A stretch of 64,000 bases of DNA from Chondrosia reniformis (taxonomy: Eukaryota > Porifera > Demospongiae > Chondrillida > Chondrillidae). Under the pieces are notes generated by a model. It was not told the DNA's origin. It made no database searches and saw nothing but the letters and a program-made list of their open reading frames with translations. The position numbers were made by a program, and so were the translations under genes. Of the stretch, positions 20,353-35,237 are shown in pieces (position 1 is the first letter of the stretch; each line of letters begins with the position of its first letter). The stretch is taken from assembly GCA_947172415.1 (NCBI GenBank), contig OX359196.1, positions 3,040,501-3,104,500 on the forward strand, read 5' to 3'.

Positions 20353-23200
20353 TAGTACTAGTTGTATGTACTAGTTGTATGTACTAGTTGTATTTACTAG
20401 TTCTTTGTACTAGTTGTATGTACTAGTTGTATGTACTAGTTTTATGTTCTAGTTGTATAAACTACTTTAATGTTCTAGTTGAATTACTAGTTGTAATTAC
20501 TGTTAGTAGTATGTTCTAGTTGTATGTACTATGAATATGTAATAGTTATATGTGTATGTACTCCTTATATGTACTAGTTGTACGAACTAGTTGTATGTAC
20601 TAGTTATATGACCTAGTTTTATGTACTAGTGGGATGTACTAGTTTTATGTACTCGGTCTATGTACTAGTTCGATGTACTAGTTCTATGTACTAGTTGTGT
20701 GTACTACTTGTATGTGCTAGTTGTCTGTACCTATTAAATGTCCTAGTGTTTGGTTCTAGTTGTTTGTACTACTTGTGTCTACCAGTTGTATGTACTTGTT
20801 GTATGAACTAGTTGTATGTACTAGTTATATGTGTATGTACTAGTTATATGTACTAGTTTAATGTACTAGTTATATGTACTAGTTTAATGTACTAGTTATA
20901 TCTTCTAGTTCTATTTACTAGTTGTGTTTAAAAGTTGTATGTACTAATTGTATGTACTAGTTTTATGTACTAGTTGTAAGTATTAGTTGTATATATGTAC
21001 TAGTTATTAGCTGTATGTACTAGTAGTATGTAATAGTTATATATACTAGTTCCATTAACTAGTTGTATCTAAAAGTTTTATGTAGTAGTTGTATGTCCGA
21101 GTTGTATGAACTATTTCTATGTACTAGTTCTATGTACAAGTTGTATGTACTAATTTCTACTTGTATGTACTAGTCATAAGTACTAGATATATGTTTATAT
21201 ACTAGTTATATGTACAAGCTGTATATCATAGTTATATCTTCTAGTTTTATGAAATATTCCTAAGAACTAATTTTATGTACTAGTTGTATGTACTAGTTGT
21301 ATGTACTATTTGTAAGTACTAATTGTATGTACCAGTTGTATGTAATAGTTACTAGTTGTATGTACTAGGGGTGTGAACTAGTTTTATGTACTCGTTCTAT
21401 GTAATATTTGTAGTACTAGTTGTATGTATTAGTTGTATGTACTAGTTACTAGTTGCATGTACTAGTTGCATGCACTAGTTGTATGTACAAACACTATTTA
21501 TATTTACTAGTTGTGGGTTGTATGTACTATTTCTATGTAGTAGTTTTATGTTCTAATTGTGTGAATTAGTTGTAGTACTAGTTGTTTGTACTAGTTATGT
21601 CTAGTTGTATGTACTAGTTGTATGTACTAGCTGTATTTACTATTTCTTTGTACTAGTTGTATGTATATACTAGTTGCTAGTTGTATGTTCTAGTTGAATT
21701 ACTAGTTGTAATTACTGTTAGTAGTATGTTCTAGTTGTATGTACTATGAATATGTAATAGTTATATGTGTATGTACTCCTTATATGTACTAGTTGTACGA
21801 ACTAGTTGTATGTACTAGTTATATGACCTAGTTTTATGTACTAGTGGGATGTACTAGTTTTATGTACTCGGTCTATGTACTAGTTCGATGTACTAGTTCT
21901 ATGTACTAGTTGTGTGTACTACTTGTATGTGCTAGTTGTCTGTACCTATTAAATGTCCTAGTGTTTGGTTCTAGTTGTTTGTACTACTTGTGTCTACCAG
22001 TTGTATGTACTTGTTGTATGAACTAGTTGTATGTACTAGTTATATGTGTATGTACTAGTTATATGTACTAGTTTAATGTACTAGTTATATGTACTAGTTT
22101 AATGTACTAGTTATATCTTCTAGTTCTATTTACTAGTTGTGTTTAAAAGTTGTATGTACTAATTGTATGTACTAGTTTTATGTACTAGTTGTAAGTATTA
22201 GTTGTATATATGTACTAGTTATTAGCTGTATGTACTAGTAGTATGTAATAGTTATATATACTAGTTCCATTAACTAGTTGTATCTAAAAGTTTTATGTAG
22301 TAGTTGTATGTCCGAGTTGTATGAACTATTTCTATGTACTAGTTCTATGTACAAGTTGTATGTACTAATTTCTACTTGTATGTACTAGTCATAAGTACTA
22401 GATATATGTTTATATACTAGTTATATGTACAAGCTGTATATCATAGTTATATCTTCTAGTTTTATGAAATATTCCTAAGAACTAATTTTATGTACTAGTT
22501 GTATGTACTAGTTGTATGTACTATTTGTAAGTACTAATTGTATGTACCAGTTGTATGTAATAGTTACTAGTTGTATGTACTAGGGGTGTGAACTAGTTTT
22601 ATGTACTCGTTCTATGTAATATTTGTAGTACTAGTTGTATGTATTAGTTGTATGTACTAGTTACTAGTTGCATGTACTAGTTGCATGCACTAGTTGTATG
22701 TACAAACACTATTTATATTTACTAGTTGTGGGTTGTATGTACTATTTCTATGTAGTAGTTTTATGTTCTAATTGTGTGAATTAGTTGTAGTACTAGTTGT
22801 TTGTACTAGTTATGTCTAGTTGTATGTACTAGTTGTATGTACTAGCTGTATTTACTATTTCTTTGTACTAGTTGTATGTATATACTAGTTGCTAGTTGTA
22901 TGTTCTAGTTGAATTACTATTTGTATTTATTGTTGTATGTGTTAGTAGTATGTTCTAGTTGTATGTACTATTTATTTGTACTATTTATATGTGTATTTAC
23001 TGCTTATACGTCCTAGTTGTGTACACTAGTTATATGTACTGGTGGCGTGAACTAGTTACTAGTTGTATGAACTATGACCTAGTTCTATGTACTAGTTGTA
23101 TGTACTAGTTGTATGTACTGCTTGTATGTACAATTTGTATGTACTAGTTGTATATACACGTTACCAGTTTCAGGTACTAGTCATATGCACTAGTTGTATA
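20353..23200 (+). repeat. 13-bp satellite, forward, with a 1215-bp tandem duplication
   Basis: Forward array. The segment from 20472 recurs from 21687, and its start recurs again at 22902, giving a period of 1215 bp. The two full copies (20472-21686 and 21687-22901) look nearly identical by eye, down to rare variants such as TGTCTACCAGTTG and GTGGGATGTACTAG. This indicates recent unequal exchange or amplification. Confidence 0.92.
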
Positions 23201-26200
23201 TACTATATAGCAATAGTTACATTTACGAGTTGCAGGTACTAGTTATATGTACGTTTTGTATGTAGTAGTTGTATGTTCTAATTGTATGAACCAGTTGTAT
23301 ATATGTCCTATTTCTATGTACTAGTTGTATGCACTCTTTACGAGTTGCATTTACTAGTTGTATGCACTAGTTGAACAAACTAGCACTAGTTATATTTACG
23401 AGTTGGAGGTACTAGTTGTATGTACTTGTTGTATGTAGTAGTTGTAAGTACTAACTGTATGTACTAGTTGTATATATGTACTATTTCTATGTACTAGTTG
23501 TATGTAGTAGTTTCCAGTTGAATGTACTAGTTGTATGAACTAGTTAAAAGTACTAGTTGTATGTACTAATTGTATGTAATAGTTGTTTGTTCTAATTGAA
23601 TGAACTAGTTGTATATATTGGTTGTATGTACTAGTTTTATACTTGTTGTAAGTACTAGGCGTATGAACTAGTTGTTTGAACGAGTTATATGTACTAGTTG
23701 TATGTACTAGTTTTATGAACTTGTTGTGTATATTAGTTGAGTGTACTGGTTGTGTGTAAAATTGTATGTACTACTTATATGAACTCGCTGTTTGTACTAG
23801 TTGTATGGACTAGTTGTATGTACTAGTTTTTTAAACTAGTTGTGTATACTAGCTGTGTGTACTAGTTGTATGTACTAGTTGTATGTACTAGTTGTATATG
23901 CTAGTTACTAGTTGTTTGTACAAGTGGTGTGGGATAGTTATATTTACTAGTTGAATGTACTTGTTTTGTGTACAAGTTGCATGTAATAGTTGTATATATT
24001 AGTTACTAGTTGTATGTACTAGTTGTATGTCCTAGTTGTGCGTAGAAGATGTCGGTTCTAGTGGTGGTTATACTAGGTCCAAGGTGGGTGCTAGTTTTAT
24101 GCACTAGATAATAGTTGTATCTACTACTTGTATGCACAAGTTACTAGTTGTATGTACTAGGTGTGTTAAAAAGTTGTATGAACTAGTTGTATGTACAAGT
24201 TGTATGCATTAGTTGTATGTACTAGTTGTAAGTACTAGTTATATGCACTAGTTATATGTGTATGTACCAGTTATCTGTAGTGGTTGCGGGTACCAGTTAT
24301 ATGTACTAGTTGTAGGTACTAGTTGTATGGACTAGTTGTATGTACATGTCGTTTAAACTAGTTGTGTATATTAGTTAAGTGTACTAGTTGTATGTACTAG
24401 TTGTATGTACTAGTTGTATATGCTAGTTATTAGTTGTTTGTACAAGTGGTGTGGGATAGTTATATTTACTAGTTGAATGTACTTGTTTTGTGTACAAGTT
24501 GCATGTAATAGTTGTATATATTAGTTACTAGTTGTATGTCCTAGTTGTGCGTAGAAGATGTCGGTTCTAGTGGTGGTTATACTAGGTCCTAGGTGGGTGC
24601 TAGTTTTATGCACTAGATAATAGTTGTATGTACTACTTGTATGCACAAGTTACTAGTTGTATGTACTAGGTGTGTTAAAAAGTTGTATGAACTAGTTGTA
24701 TGTACAAGTTGTATGTATTAGTTGTATGTACTAGTTGTAAGTACTAGTTATATGCGCTAGTTATATGTGTATGTACCAGTTATATGTAGTGGTTGCGGGT
24801 ACCAGTTATATGTACTAGTTGTATGTACTAGTTGTATGTACTAGTTGTATGTACATGTTGTTTGAACTAGGTGTGTGTAAAAGTCATCTGTACTTGTTAC
24901 ATGTACTAGCTGTATATACTGGTCGTATGTTCTAGTAGTATGTTCTAGTTGATTGTACTAGTTGCATGTAATAGTTACTAGTTGTACGTACTAGTTATAT
25001 GTACAAGTTGCATGTTCTACGGGTGTGAACTAGTTTTATGTACTCGTTCTATGTAATAGTTCTATGTACTAGTTGTAGTACTAGTTGTATATACTAGTTG
25101 TATGGACTATTTGCATGTGCTAATTTCATGTACTAGTTGTATGTACTAGTTGTATGTTCTCGTTACTAGTTGCATGTACTAGTTGTATGCACAAGTTGTA
25201 TGCACTAACACTAGTTGTATTTACTAGTTGTGGGTTATTGTTGTATGTACTATTTCTATGTAGTAGTTTTATGTTCTAATTGTGTGACCTAGTTGTAGTA
25301 CTAGTTGTATGTACTAGTTGTATATACTAGTTGTGTGTACTAGTTGTATTTACTAGTTCTTTGTACTAGTTGTATGTATATACTAGTTTCTAGTTGTATG
25401 TTCTAGTTGAATGTACTAGTTATATGTACTTGTTGTATGATGTAGTTTTATGTTCTAGTTAAATTACTAGTTGTTAATATTGTTGTATGTGTTAGTAGTA
25501 TGTTCTAGTTGTATGTACTATTTATCTGTACTATTTATATATGTTTTTACTGCTTATATGTATATACTAGTTGTATGCACTAGTTATATGTACTAGTGGT
25601 ATGTAATAGTTACTAGTTGTATTGAACCATGACCTAGTTGTATATGCTAGTGGTGTGTACAAGTTGTATGTACATGTTACTAGTTGAAGGTAAGTTATAT
25701 ACACAAGTTGTATGTACTGGCAATAGTTACATTTACGAGTTGCAGTTCCTAGTTGTAAGTACTTGTTGTATGTAGTAGTTGTATGTTCTAATTGTATGAA
25801 CCAGTTGTATATATGTCCTTTTTCTATGTACTAGTTGTATGTACTGGTTTCCAGTTGAATGTACTAGTTGTATGCACTAGTTGAACAAACTAGCATTAGT
25901 TATATTTACGAGTTGGAGGTACTAGCTGTATGTACTTGTTGTATGTAGTAGTTGTAAGTACTAACTGTATATACTAGTTGTATATATGTATTATTTCTAT
26001 GTACTAGTTGTATGTACTAGTTTCCAGTTGAATGTACTAGTTGTATGTACTAGTTTCCAGTTGAATGTACTAGTTGTATGAACTAGTTATAGGTTCTAAT
26101 TGTATGCACTAGTATTATGTACTATTTGCATGTACTAGTTGTATGCACTAGTTGTATGTACTAGCACTAGGTAAATTTTCCAGTTGTAGGACTAGTTGTA

Positions 26201-26520
26201 TGTACTAATTGTATGTAATAGTTGTATGTTCTAATTGAATGAACTTATCGAATGTATTCGTTGTATGTACTAGTTTTATACTTGTTGTATGAACTAGGTG
26301 TATGAACTACTTGTTTGAACTAGTTATATGTACTAGTTGTATGTACTAGTTGTATGTTTATGTTCTTGTCATATCTTCTAGTTATAAGGACAAGTTTTAG
26401 TTGTATGTACTAGTTTTTTATACTAACTGTGTATACTAGCTGTGTGTACTAGTTGTATGTTCTAGTTGTATGTACTAGTTGTATATGCTAGTTACTAGTT
26501 GTTTGTACAAGTGGAGGAAG
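23201..26520 (+). repeat. Higher-order copy A: forward satellite arm
   Basis: Forward satellite with a nested sub-repeat: GTTGTTTGTACAAGTGGTG starts at 23911 and 24433. Each sub-repeat carries a distinctive less-repetitive block, AGAAGATGTCGGTTCTAG. Complements of these blocks occur in inverted order at 3.6-6 kb. Confidence 0.92.
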
Positions 26521-26717
26521 GTTTTTAAGTCCATTTTGTCTGTTCAATGTTCTACCCAAAGGAAGAGAAAGCTAGAAAACGAAAGCTACCCGAGCATCCG
26601 CCATTTTTTAACAGATATATAAATGTATATATTTACAAAACAACAAACAGGAAGCCATACGTTAACATAATTTCTGAAAACAATATAGGGGCCCTTGCGG
26701 CGTCCCAATTAGAGACA
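26521..26717 (-). mobile_element. Element A, 3'-truncated, at polarity switch (copy A)
   Basis: Inverted copy of 3393-3588, truncated at the same base (GGTTTTTAAGTCC on the + strand). Satellite is forward to the left and reverse to the right. The shared breakpoint shows that this junction was copied with the higher-order unit rather than formed independently. Confidence 0.72.
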
Positions 26718-27747
26718 ACTAGAACATACAACTAGCACATACAACTAGTATATACTTACAGTTAGTGCATATAAATAGTACATACAACTAGTCCATATAA
26801 CTAGTACATTCAACAATTTCACACAACTAGTAAATTCAACTAGTGAATATAACTAGTTACTAGTACATACAACTAGTACATACAACTAGTGCATACAATT
26901 AGTACATATAACTAGTACATATAGCTAGCACATACAATGAGTACATATAACTAGTGCATACATCAATTTCACACAACTAGTACATAAAACTAATATATAC
27001 ATGGTACTAGTACATACAACTAGTACATATATCTAGGTACTAGTACATACAACTAGTACATATAACTAATACATACAACAATTTCACACAACTAGCACAT
27101 AAAACTAGTACATATTATTACATACAACTAGTACATACAACTAGTACATACAATTAGTAAATACAGATTGTTACTAATACATACACCTGGTACATACAAC
27201 TATTTCATACAACTGTTACATATAACCAGTACATGCAACTACTTACTAGTACTTACAACTAGTACGTACAATTAGGACATACAACTACTACGTACAACAA
27301 GTATATACAACTAGTCCCTACAACTAGTAAATACAGATTGTTCCTAGTTCTTACACCTAGTATATACATCTGGTATATACAATTATTACATACAACCAGA
27401 ACATACAACTTGTACATTAATCTAGTAACTACAACTACTAAATATAACTAGCATACAAAATTACACACAACTATAACACACCAGTAGTACCTATAACTAT
27501 TTACCACTAGTACATACATCTAGTATAAAAAACTAGTACATAGAACTAGTTACTGCTACATACAACTAGTACATACAACTAGTAACTACAACTAGTAAAT
27601 ATAAGTAATACATACAACAATTACACACAATTAGTACATACAATTAGTTCATATAAATAGTACATAAAACTAGTAACTACAACAAGTAAATACATCTAGT
27701 TACTAGTACATACGAAAAATACACACAACTAGTACATACAACTAGTA
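26718..27747 (-). repeat. 13-bp satellite, reverse polarity (copy A)
   Basis: A 1030-bp reverse array, the inverted counterpart of 2362-3392. Confidence 0.93.
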
Positions 27748-28506
27748 TTAGAAAAAAATAAAAAGTTTCTACAAAAATAGTGAAGATGGCACAAAAAGCA
27801 CATAAACAAGAAAGGGATGTTACACAGTGAAGCGTTAGCTATATATGCATAAATCATACAACACCCTTGCTTGGAGGATTCATGCATAGCTAATGCTTCA
27901 CTGTGTAACATCCCTTTCTTGTTTATGTGCTTTTTGTGCCATCCCTACATCTTCACTATTTCTGTAGAAAATTTTTATTTTTCTCTAGTTTGTGTTCTTT
28001 TAATGGAGCATAAGCTAGGAATTCGATTGTATTTAAACCCATTTTGATTTCGCAATCTTCGACTGAATGTGACGTCATTAAAATGGAGATTTAGTGAGGT
28101 CTTGATTCTGGGGCCATGAAAGCTGTTATACTCAATAATAGCGCTATCGCTCTCGCTTCTGCAAAAGAATACAGCTCGGAAAATTTGCAATCGTTTCGTT
28201 TAACAATTAGTCCAAAAGCTTATATAGTTTCTTAGTTATGGCTGACGAAGAAGAAGAAGAATGAGAATAAGAAGAAGAACATGAAGAAGACGAAAATGGG
28301 AATTTTTAAAGTTTATTATTTCGCCAGCGGGACATATTCGCCTTCCTTTAAGGTCTATTTAGAGTATGTATATTGTATATTTGGTTATACATAACCTTGT
28401 TTTGTCAATTTTCGGCCTATTTCGGGATTTTGCTCCTATACTGAAGTATGGGGAAAAGGAAAAAACCACGTCATCCCTACATAGGGAGTTCTACCGTGCT
28501 CCCTGA
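27748..28506 (-). mobile_element. Non-autonomous Helitron, copy 3
   Basis: A 759-bp copy on the minus strand: 5' TC at 28506, 3' CTAA ending at 27748, with A and T flanks preserved. It sits at the same satellite variant as copy 1 (AACCCTCAGAATA before the 5' end), so it was multiplied with the satellite, not by transposition. The long 3' hairpin occupies about 27748-27990. TGACGTCA at 28070-28077. No protein frame; short frames over the hairpin are artefacts. Confidence 0.82.
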
Positions 28507-29116
28507 TATTCTGAGGGTTACTAATACATACAACTAGTACATACAATTAGTACAAACACTAATCCATAGAGCTAGTACATCAATTAGTACATAGAACTTA
28601 TACATACAACTATATACTACTTACAACTAATACATACATCTAGATACTAGTACATCCAACTTGTACATACAACTAGTATATGAAACTAGTAACTACTACT
28701 AGTAAATATAACTAGTACATACAAACATTGCACACAACTAGTTCATACAAGTAGTACATATAACTACATACAAACATTGCACACAACTAGTACATACAAG
28801 TAGTACATATAACTACATTCAACTAGCGAATACATAAAACTAGTAAAAACAATTAGTACATAAAACTAGTCCATATAATACATAAAAAAATTTAAATTCA
28901 GCTAGTACTTACAACTAGTATATAAATACAGATTGCCACTCCTTCATACACCTAGTACATACAGCTAATACATACAACTAGTACATGCAACTAGTAAATA
29001 CAACTAACTACTAGTATATACTACTAGTACATAAAATTTGTACATTCAACTAGTACATACATCTAGTTCATACAACTAGTTCATATAACTATTGCATCCA
29101 CTACTTACTAGAACAC
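28507..29116 (-). repeat. 13-bp satellite, reverse polarity (copy A)
   Basis: Reverse array after the Helitron. It contains a short local duplication (ACATACAAACATTGCACACAACTAG twice near 28727 and 28765) not doubled in copy B. Confidence 0.92.
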
Positions 29117-29149
29117 ATATACAACAAGTACATAAATCTAGTTGTATAT
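29117..29149. other. Polarity-switch hairpin, reverse to forward (copy A/B junction)
   Basis: ATATACAAC, a 15-nt spacer, then GTTGTATAT. It is repeated base for base at 35205-35237. Confidence 0.72.
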
Positions 29150-32100
29150 ACTATATAGCAATAGTTACATTTACGAGTTGCAGGTACTAGTTATATGTAC
29201 GTTTTGTATGTAGTAGTTGTATGTTCTAATTGTATGAACCAGTTGTATATATGTCCTATTTCTATGTACTAGTTGTATGCACTCTTTACGAGTTGCATTT
29301 ACTAGTTGTATGCACTAGTTGAACAAACTAGCACTAGTTATATTTACGAGTTGGAGGTACTAGTTGTATGTACTTGTTGTATGTAGTAGTTGTAAGTACT
29401 AACTGTATGTACTAGTTGTATATATGTACTATTTCTATGTACTAGTTGTATATATGTACTATTTCTATGTACTAGTTGTATGTAGTAGTTTCCAGTTGAA
29501 TGTACTAGTTGTATGAACTAGTTATAAGTACTAGTTGTATGTACTAATTGTATGTAATAGTTGTTTGTTCTAATTGAATGAACTAGTTGTATGTATTGGT
29601 TGTATGTACTAGTTTTATACTTGTTGTAAGTACTAGGCGTATGAACTAGTTGTTTGAACGAGTTATATGTACTAGTTGTATGTACTAGTTGTATGTACTA
29701 GTTTTATGAACTTGTTGTGTATATTAGTTGAGTGTACTGGTTGTGTGTAAAATTGTATGTACTACTTATATGAACTCGCTGTTTGTACTAGTTGTATGGA
29801 CTAGTTGTATGTACTAGTTTTTTAAACTGGTTGTGTATACTAGCTGTGTGTACTAGTTGTATGTACTAGTTGTATGTACTAGTTGTATATGCTAGTTACT
29901 AGTTGTTTGTACAAGTGGTATGGGATAGTTATATTTACTAGTTGAATGTACTTGTTTTGTGTACAAGTTGCATGTAATAGTTGTATATATTAGTTACTAG
30001 TTGTATGTACTAGTTGTATGTCCTAGTTGTGCGTAGAAGATGTCGGTTCTAGTGGTGGTTATACTAGGTCCTAGGTGGGTGCTAGTTTTATGCACTAGAT
30101 AATAGTTGTATCTACTACTTGTATGCACAAGTTACTAGTTATATGTACTAGGTGTGTTAAAAAGTTGTATGAACTAGTTGTATGTACAAATTGTATGTAT
30201 TAGTTGTATGTACTAGTTGTAAGTACTAGTTATATGCACTAGTTATATGTGTATGTACCAGTTATCTGTAGTGGTTGCGGGTACCAGTTATATGTACTAG
30301 TTGTAGGTACTAGTTGTATGTACTAGTTGTATGTACATGTTGTTTAAACTAGTTGTGTATATTAGTTAAGTGTACTGGTTGTGTGTAAAATTGTATGTAC
30401 TACTTATATGAACTCGCTGTTTGTACTAGTTGTATGAACTAGTTGTATGTACTAGTTTTTTAAACTAGTTGTGTATACTAGCTGTGTGTACTAGTTGTAT
30501 GTACTAGTTGTATGTACTAGTTGTATATGCTAGTTATTAGTTGTTTGTACAAGTGGTGTGGGATAGGTATATTTACTAGTTGAATGTACTTGTTTTGTGT
30601 ACAAGTTGCATGTAATAGTTGTATATATTAGTTACTAGTTGTATGTACTAGTTGTATGTCCTAGTTGTGCGTAGAAGATGTCGGTTCTAGTGGTGGTTAT
30701 ACTAGGTCCTAGGTGGGTGCTAGTTTTATGCACTAGATAATAGTTGTATGTACTACTTGTATGCACAAGTTACTAGTTGTATGTACTAGGTGTGTTAAAA
30801 AGTTGTATGAACTAGTTGTATGTACAAGTTGTATGTATTAGTTGTATGTACTAGTTGTAAGTACTAGTTATATGCACTAGTTATATGTGTATGTACCAGT
30901 TATATGTAGTGGTTGCGGGTACCAGTTATATGTACTAGTTGTATGTACTAGTTGTATGTACTAGTTGTATGTACATGTTGTTTGAACTAGGTGTGTGTAA
31001 AAGTCATCTGTACTTGTTACATGTACTAGCTGTATATACTGGTCGTATGTTCTAGTAGTATGTTCTAGTTGATTGTACTAGTTGCATGTAATAGTTACTA
31101 GTTGTACGTACTAGTTATATGTACAAGTTGCATGTTCTACGGGTGTGAACTAGTTTTATGTACTCGTTCTATGTAATAGTTCTATGTACTAGTTGTAGTA
31201 CTAGTTGTATATACTAGTTGTATGGACTATTTGCATGTGCTAATTTCATGTACTAGTTGTATGTACTAGTTGTATGTTCTCGTTACTAGTTGCATGTACT
31301 AGTTGTATGCACAAGTTGTATGCACTAACACTAGTTGTATTTACTAGTTGTGGGTTATTGTTGTATGTACTATTTCTATGTAGTAGTTTTATGTTCTAAT
31401 TGTGTGACCTAGTTGTAGTACTAGTTGTATGTACTAGTTGTATATACTAGTTGTGTGTACTAGTTGTATTTACTAGTTCTTTGTACTAGTTGTATGTATA
31501 TACTAGTTTCTAGTTGTATGTTCTAGTTGAATGTACTAGTTATATGTACTTGTTGTATGATGTAGTTTTATGTTCTAGTTAAATTACTAGTTGTTAATAT
31601 TGTTGTATGTGTTAGTAGTATGTTCTAGTTGTATGTACTATTTATCTGTACTATTTATATATGTTTTTACTGCTTATATGTATATACTAGTTGTATGCAC
31701 TAGTTATATGTACTAGTGGTATGTAATAGTTACTAGTTGTATTGAACCATGACCTAGTTGTATATGCTAGTGGTGTGTACAAGTTGTATGTACATGTTAC
31801 TAGTTGAAGGTAAGTTATATACACAAGTTGTATGTACTGGCAATAGTTACATTTACGAGTTGCAGTTCCTAGTTGTAAGTACTTGTTGTATGTAGTAGTT
31901 GTATGTTCTAATTGTATGAACCAGTTGTATAAATGTCCTTTTTCTATGTACTAGTTGTATGTACTGGTTTCCAGTTGAATGTACTAGTTGTATGCACTAG
32001 TTGAACAAACTAGCATTAGTTATATTTACGAGTTGGAGGTACTAGCTGTATGTACTTGTTGTATGTAGTAGTTGTAAGTACTAACTGTATATACTAGTTG

Positions 32101-32640
32101 TATATATGTATTATTTCTATGTACTAGTTGTATGTACTAGTTTCCAGTTGAATGTACTAGTTGTATGTACTAGTTTCCAGTTGAATGTACTAGTTGTATG
32201 AACTAGTTATAGGTTCTAATTGTATGCACTAGTATTATGTACTATTTGCATGTACTAGTTGTATGCACTAGTTGTATGTACTAGCACTAGGTAAATTTTC
32301 CAGTTGTAGGACTAGTTGTATGTACTAATTGTATGTAATAGTTGTATGTTCTAATTGAATGAACTTATCGAATGTATTCGTTGTATGTACTAGTTTTATA
32401 CTTGTTGTATGAACTAGGTGTATGAACTACTTGTTTGAACTAGTTATATGTACTAGTTGTATGTACTAGTTGTATGTTTATGTTCTTGTCATATCTTCTA
32501 GTTATAAGGACAAGTTTTAGTTGTATGTACTAGTTTTTTATACTAACTGTGTATACTAGCTGTGTGTACTAGTTGTATGTTCTAGTTGTATGTACTAGTT
32601 GTATATGCTAGTTACTAGTTGTTTGTACAAGTGGAGGAAG
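29150..32640 (+). repeat. Higher-order copy B: forward satellite arm
   Basis: Forward satellite matching 23201-26520, with an extra ~116 bp in the sub-repeat (starts at 29902 and 30540) and one extra ~34-bp duplication near 29440. Confidence 0.92.
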
Positions 32641-32837
32641 GTTTTTAAGTCCATTTTGTTTGTTCAATGTTCTACCCAAAGGAAGAGAAAGCTAGAAAAC
32701 GAAAGCTACCCGAGCATCCGCCATTTTTTAACAGATATATAAATGTATATATTTACAAAACTACAAACAGGAAGCCATACGTTAACATAATTTCTGAAAA
32801 CAATATAGGGGCCCTTGCGGCGTCCCAATTAGAGACA
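32641..32837 (-). mobile_element. Element A, 3'-truncated, at polarity switch (copy B)
   Basis: Duplicate of 26521-26717, offset by exactly 6120 bp, with the same truncation point and the same forward-to-reverse satellite change. Confidence 0.72.
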
Positions 32838-33880
32838 ACTAGAACATACAACTAGCACATACAAATAGTACATACAACTAGTATATACTTACAGTTAGTG
32901 CATATAAATAGTACATACAACTAGTCCATATAACTAGTACATTCAACAATTTCACACTACTAGTAAATTCAACTAGTGAATATAACTAGTTACTAGTACA
33001 TACAACTAGTACATACAACTAGTGCATACAATTAGTACATATAACTAGTACATATAGCTAGCACATACAATGAGTACATATAACTAGTGCATACATCAAT
33101 TTCACACAACTAGTACATAAAACTAATATATACATGGTACTAGTACATACAACTAGTACATATATCTAGGTACTAGTACATACAACTAGTACATATAACT
33201 AATACATACAACAATTTCACACAACTAGCACATAAAACTAGTACATATTATTACATACAACTAGTACATACAACTAGTACATACAATTAGTAAATACAGA
33301 TTGTTACTAATACATACACCTGGTACATACAACTATTTCATACAACTGTTACATATAACCAGTACATGCAACTACTTACTAGTACTTACAACTAGTACGT
33401 ACAATTAGGACATACAACTACTACGTACAACAAGTATATACAACTAGTCCCTACAACTAGTAAATACAGATTGTTCCTAGTTCTTACACCTAGTATATAC
33501 ATCTGGTATATACAATTATTACATACAACCAGAACATACAACTTGTACATTAATCTAGTAACTACAACTACTAAATATAACTAGTATACAAAATTACACA
33601 CAACTATAACACACCAGTAGTACCTATAACTATTTACAACTAGTACATACATCTAGTATAAAAAACTAGTACATAGAACTAGTTACTGCTACATACAACT
33701 AGTACATACAACTAGTAACTACAACTAGTAAATATAAGTAATACATACAACAATTACACACAATTAGTACATACAATTAGTTCATATAAATAGTACATAA
33801 AACTAGTAACTACAACAAGTAAATACATCTAGTTACTAGTACATACGAAAAATACACACAACTAGTACATACAACTAGTA
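32838..33880 (-). repeat. 13-bp satellite, reverse polarity (copy B)
   Basis: A 1043-bp array. Relative to copy A it has one additional 13-bp unit near 32864. Confidence 0.93.
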
Positions 33881-34642
33881 TTAGAAAAAAATAAAAAGTT
33901 TCTACAAAAATAGTGAAGATGGCACAAAAAGCACATAAACAAGAAAGGGATGTTACACAGTGAAGCGTTAGCTATATATGCATGAATCATACAACACCCT
34001 TGCTTGGAGGATTCATGCATAGCTAATGCTTCACTGTGTAACATCCCTTTCTTGTTTATGTGCTTTTTGTGCCATCCCTACATCTTCACTATTTCTGTAG
34101 AAAATTTTATTTTTCTCTAGTTTGTGTTCTTTTAATGGAGCATAAGCTAGGAATTCGATTGTATTTAAACCCATTTTGATTTCGCAATCTTCGACTGAAT
34201 GTGACGTCATTAAAATGGAGATTTAATGAGGTCTTGATTCTGGGGCCATGAAAGCTGTCATACTCAAAAAATAGCGCTATCGCTCTCGCTTCTGCAAAAG
34301 AATACAGCTCGGAAAATTTGCAATCGTTTCGTTTAACAATTAGTCCAAAAGCTTATATAGTTTCTTAGTTATGGCTGACGAAGAAGAAGAAGAATGAGAA
34401 TAAGAAGAAGAAGGACATGAAGAAGACGAAAATGGGAATTTTTAAAGTTTATTATTTCGCCAGCGGGACATATTCGCCTTCCTTTAAGGTCTATTTAGAG
34501 TATGTATATTGTATATTTGGTAATACATAACCTTGTTTTGTCAATTTTCGGCCTATTTTCGGATTTTGCTCCTATACTGATGTATGGGGAAAAGGAAAAA
34601 ACCACGTCATCCCTACATAGGGAGTTCTACCGTGCTCCCTGA
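33881..34642 (-). mobile_element. Non-autonomous Helitron, copy 4
   Basis: A 762-bp duplicate of copy 3 at the same satellite position: TC at 34642, CTAA ending at 33881, A and T flanks. Differences from copy 3 are a few substitutions and small indels in the purine tract near 34380-34430. TGACGTCA at 34202-34209. Confidence 0.82.
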
Positions 34643-35204
34643 TATTCTGAGGGTTACTAATACATACAACTAGTACATACAATTTGTACAAACACTAATC
34701 CATAGAGCTAGTACATACAATTAGTACATAGAACTTATACATACAACTATATACTACTTACAACTAATACATACATCTAGATACTAGTACATCCAACTTG
34801 TACATACAACTAGTATATGAAACTAGTAACTACTACTAGTAAATATAACTAGTACATACAAACATTGCACACAACTAGTACATACAAGTAGTACATATAA
34901 CTACATTCAACTAGCGAATACATAAAACTAGTAAAAACAATTAGTACATAAAACTAGTCCATATAATACATAAAAAAATTTAAATTCAGCTAGTACTTAC
35001 AACTAGTATATAAATACAGATTGCCACTCCTTCATACACCTAGTACATACAGCTAATACATACAACTAGTACATGCAACTAGTAAATACAACTAACTACT
35101 AGTATATACTACTAGTACATAAAATTTGCACATTCAACTAGTACATACATCTAGTTCATACAACTAGTTCATATAACTATTGCATCCACTACTTACTAGA
35201 ACAC
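34643..35204 (-). repeat. 13-bp satellite, reverse polarity (copy B)
   Basis: Reverse array matching 28507-29116, minus a ~38-bp local duplication. Confidence 0.92.
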
Positions 35205-35237
35205 ATATACAACAAGTACATAAATCTAGTTGTATAT
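35205..35237. other. Polarity-switch hairpin, reverse to forward (copy B/C junction)
   Basis: Same arms and spacer as 29117-29149. Confidence 0.72.
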
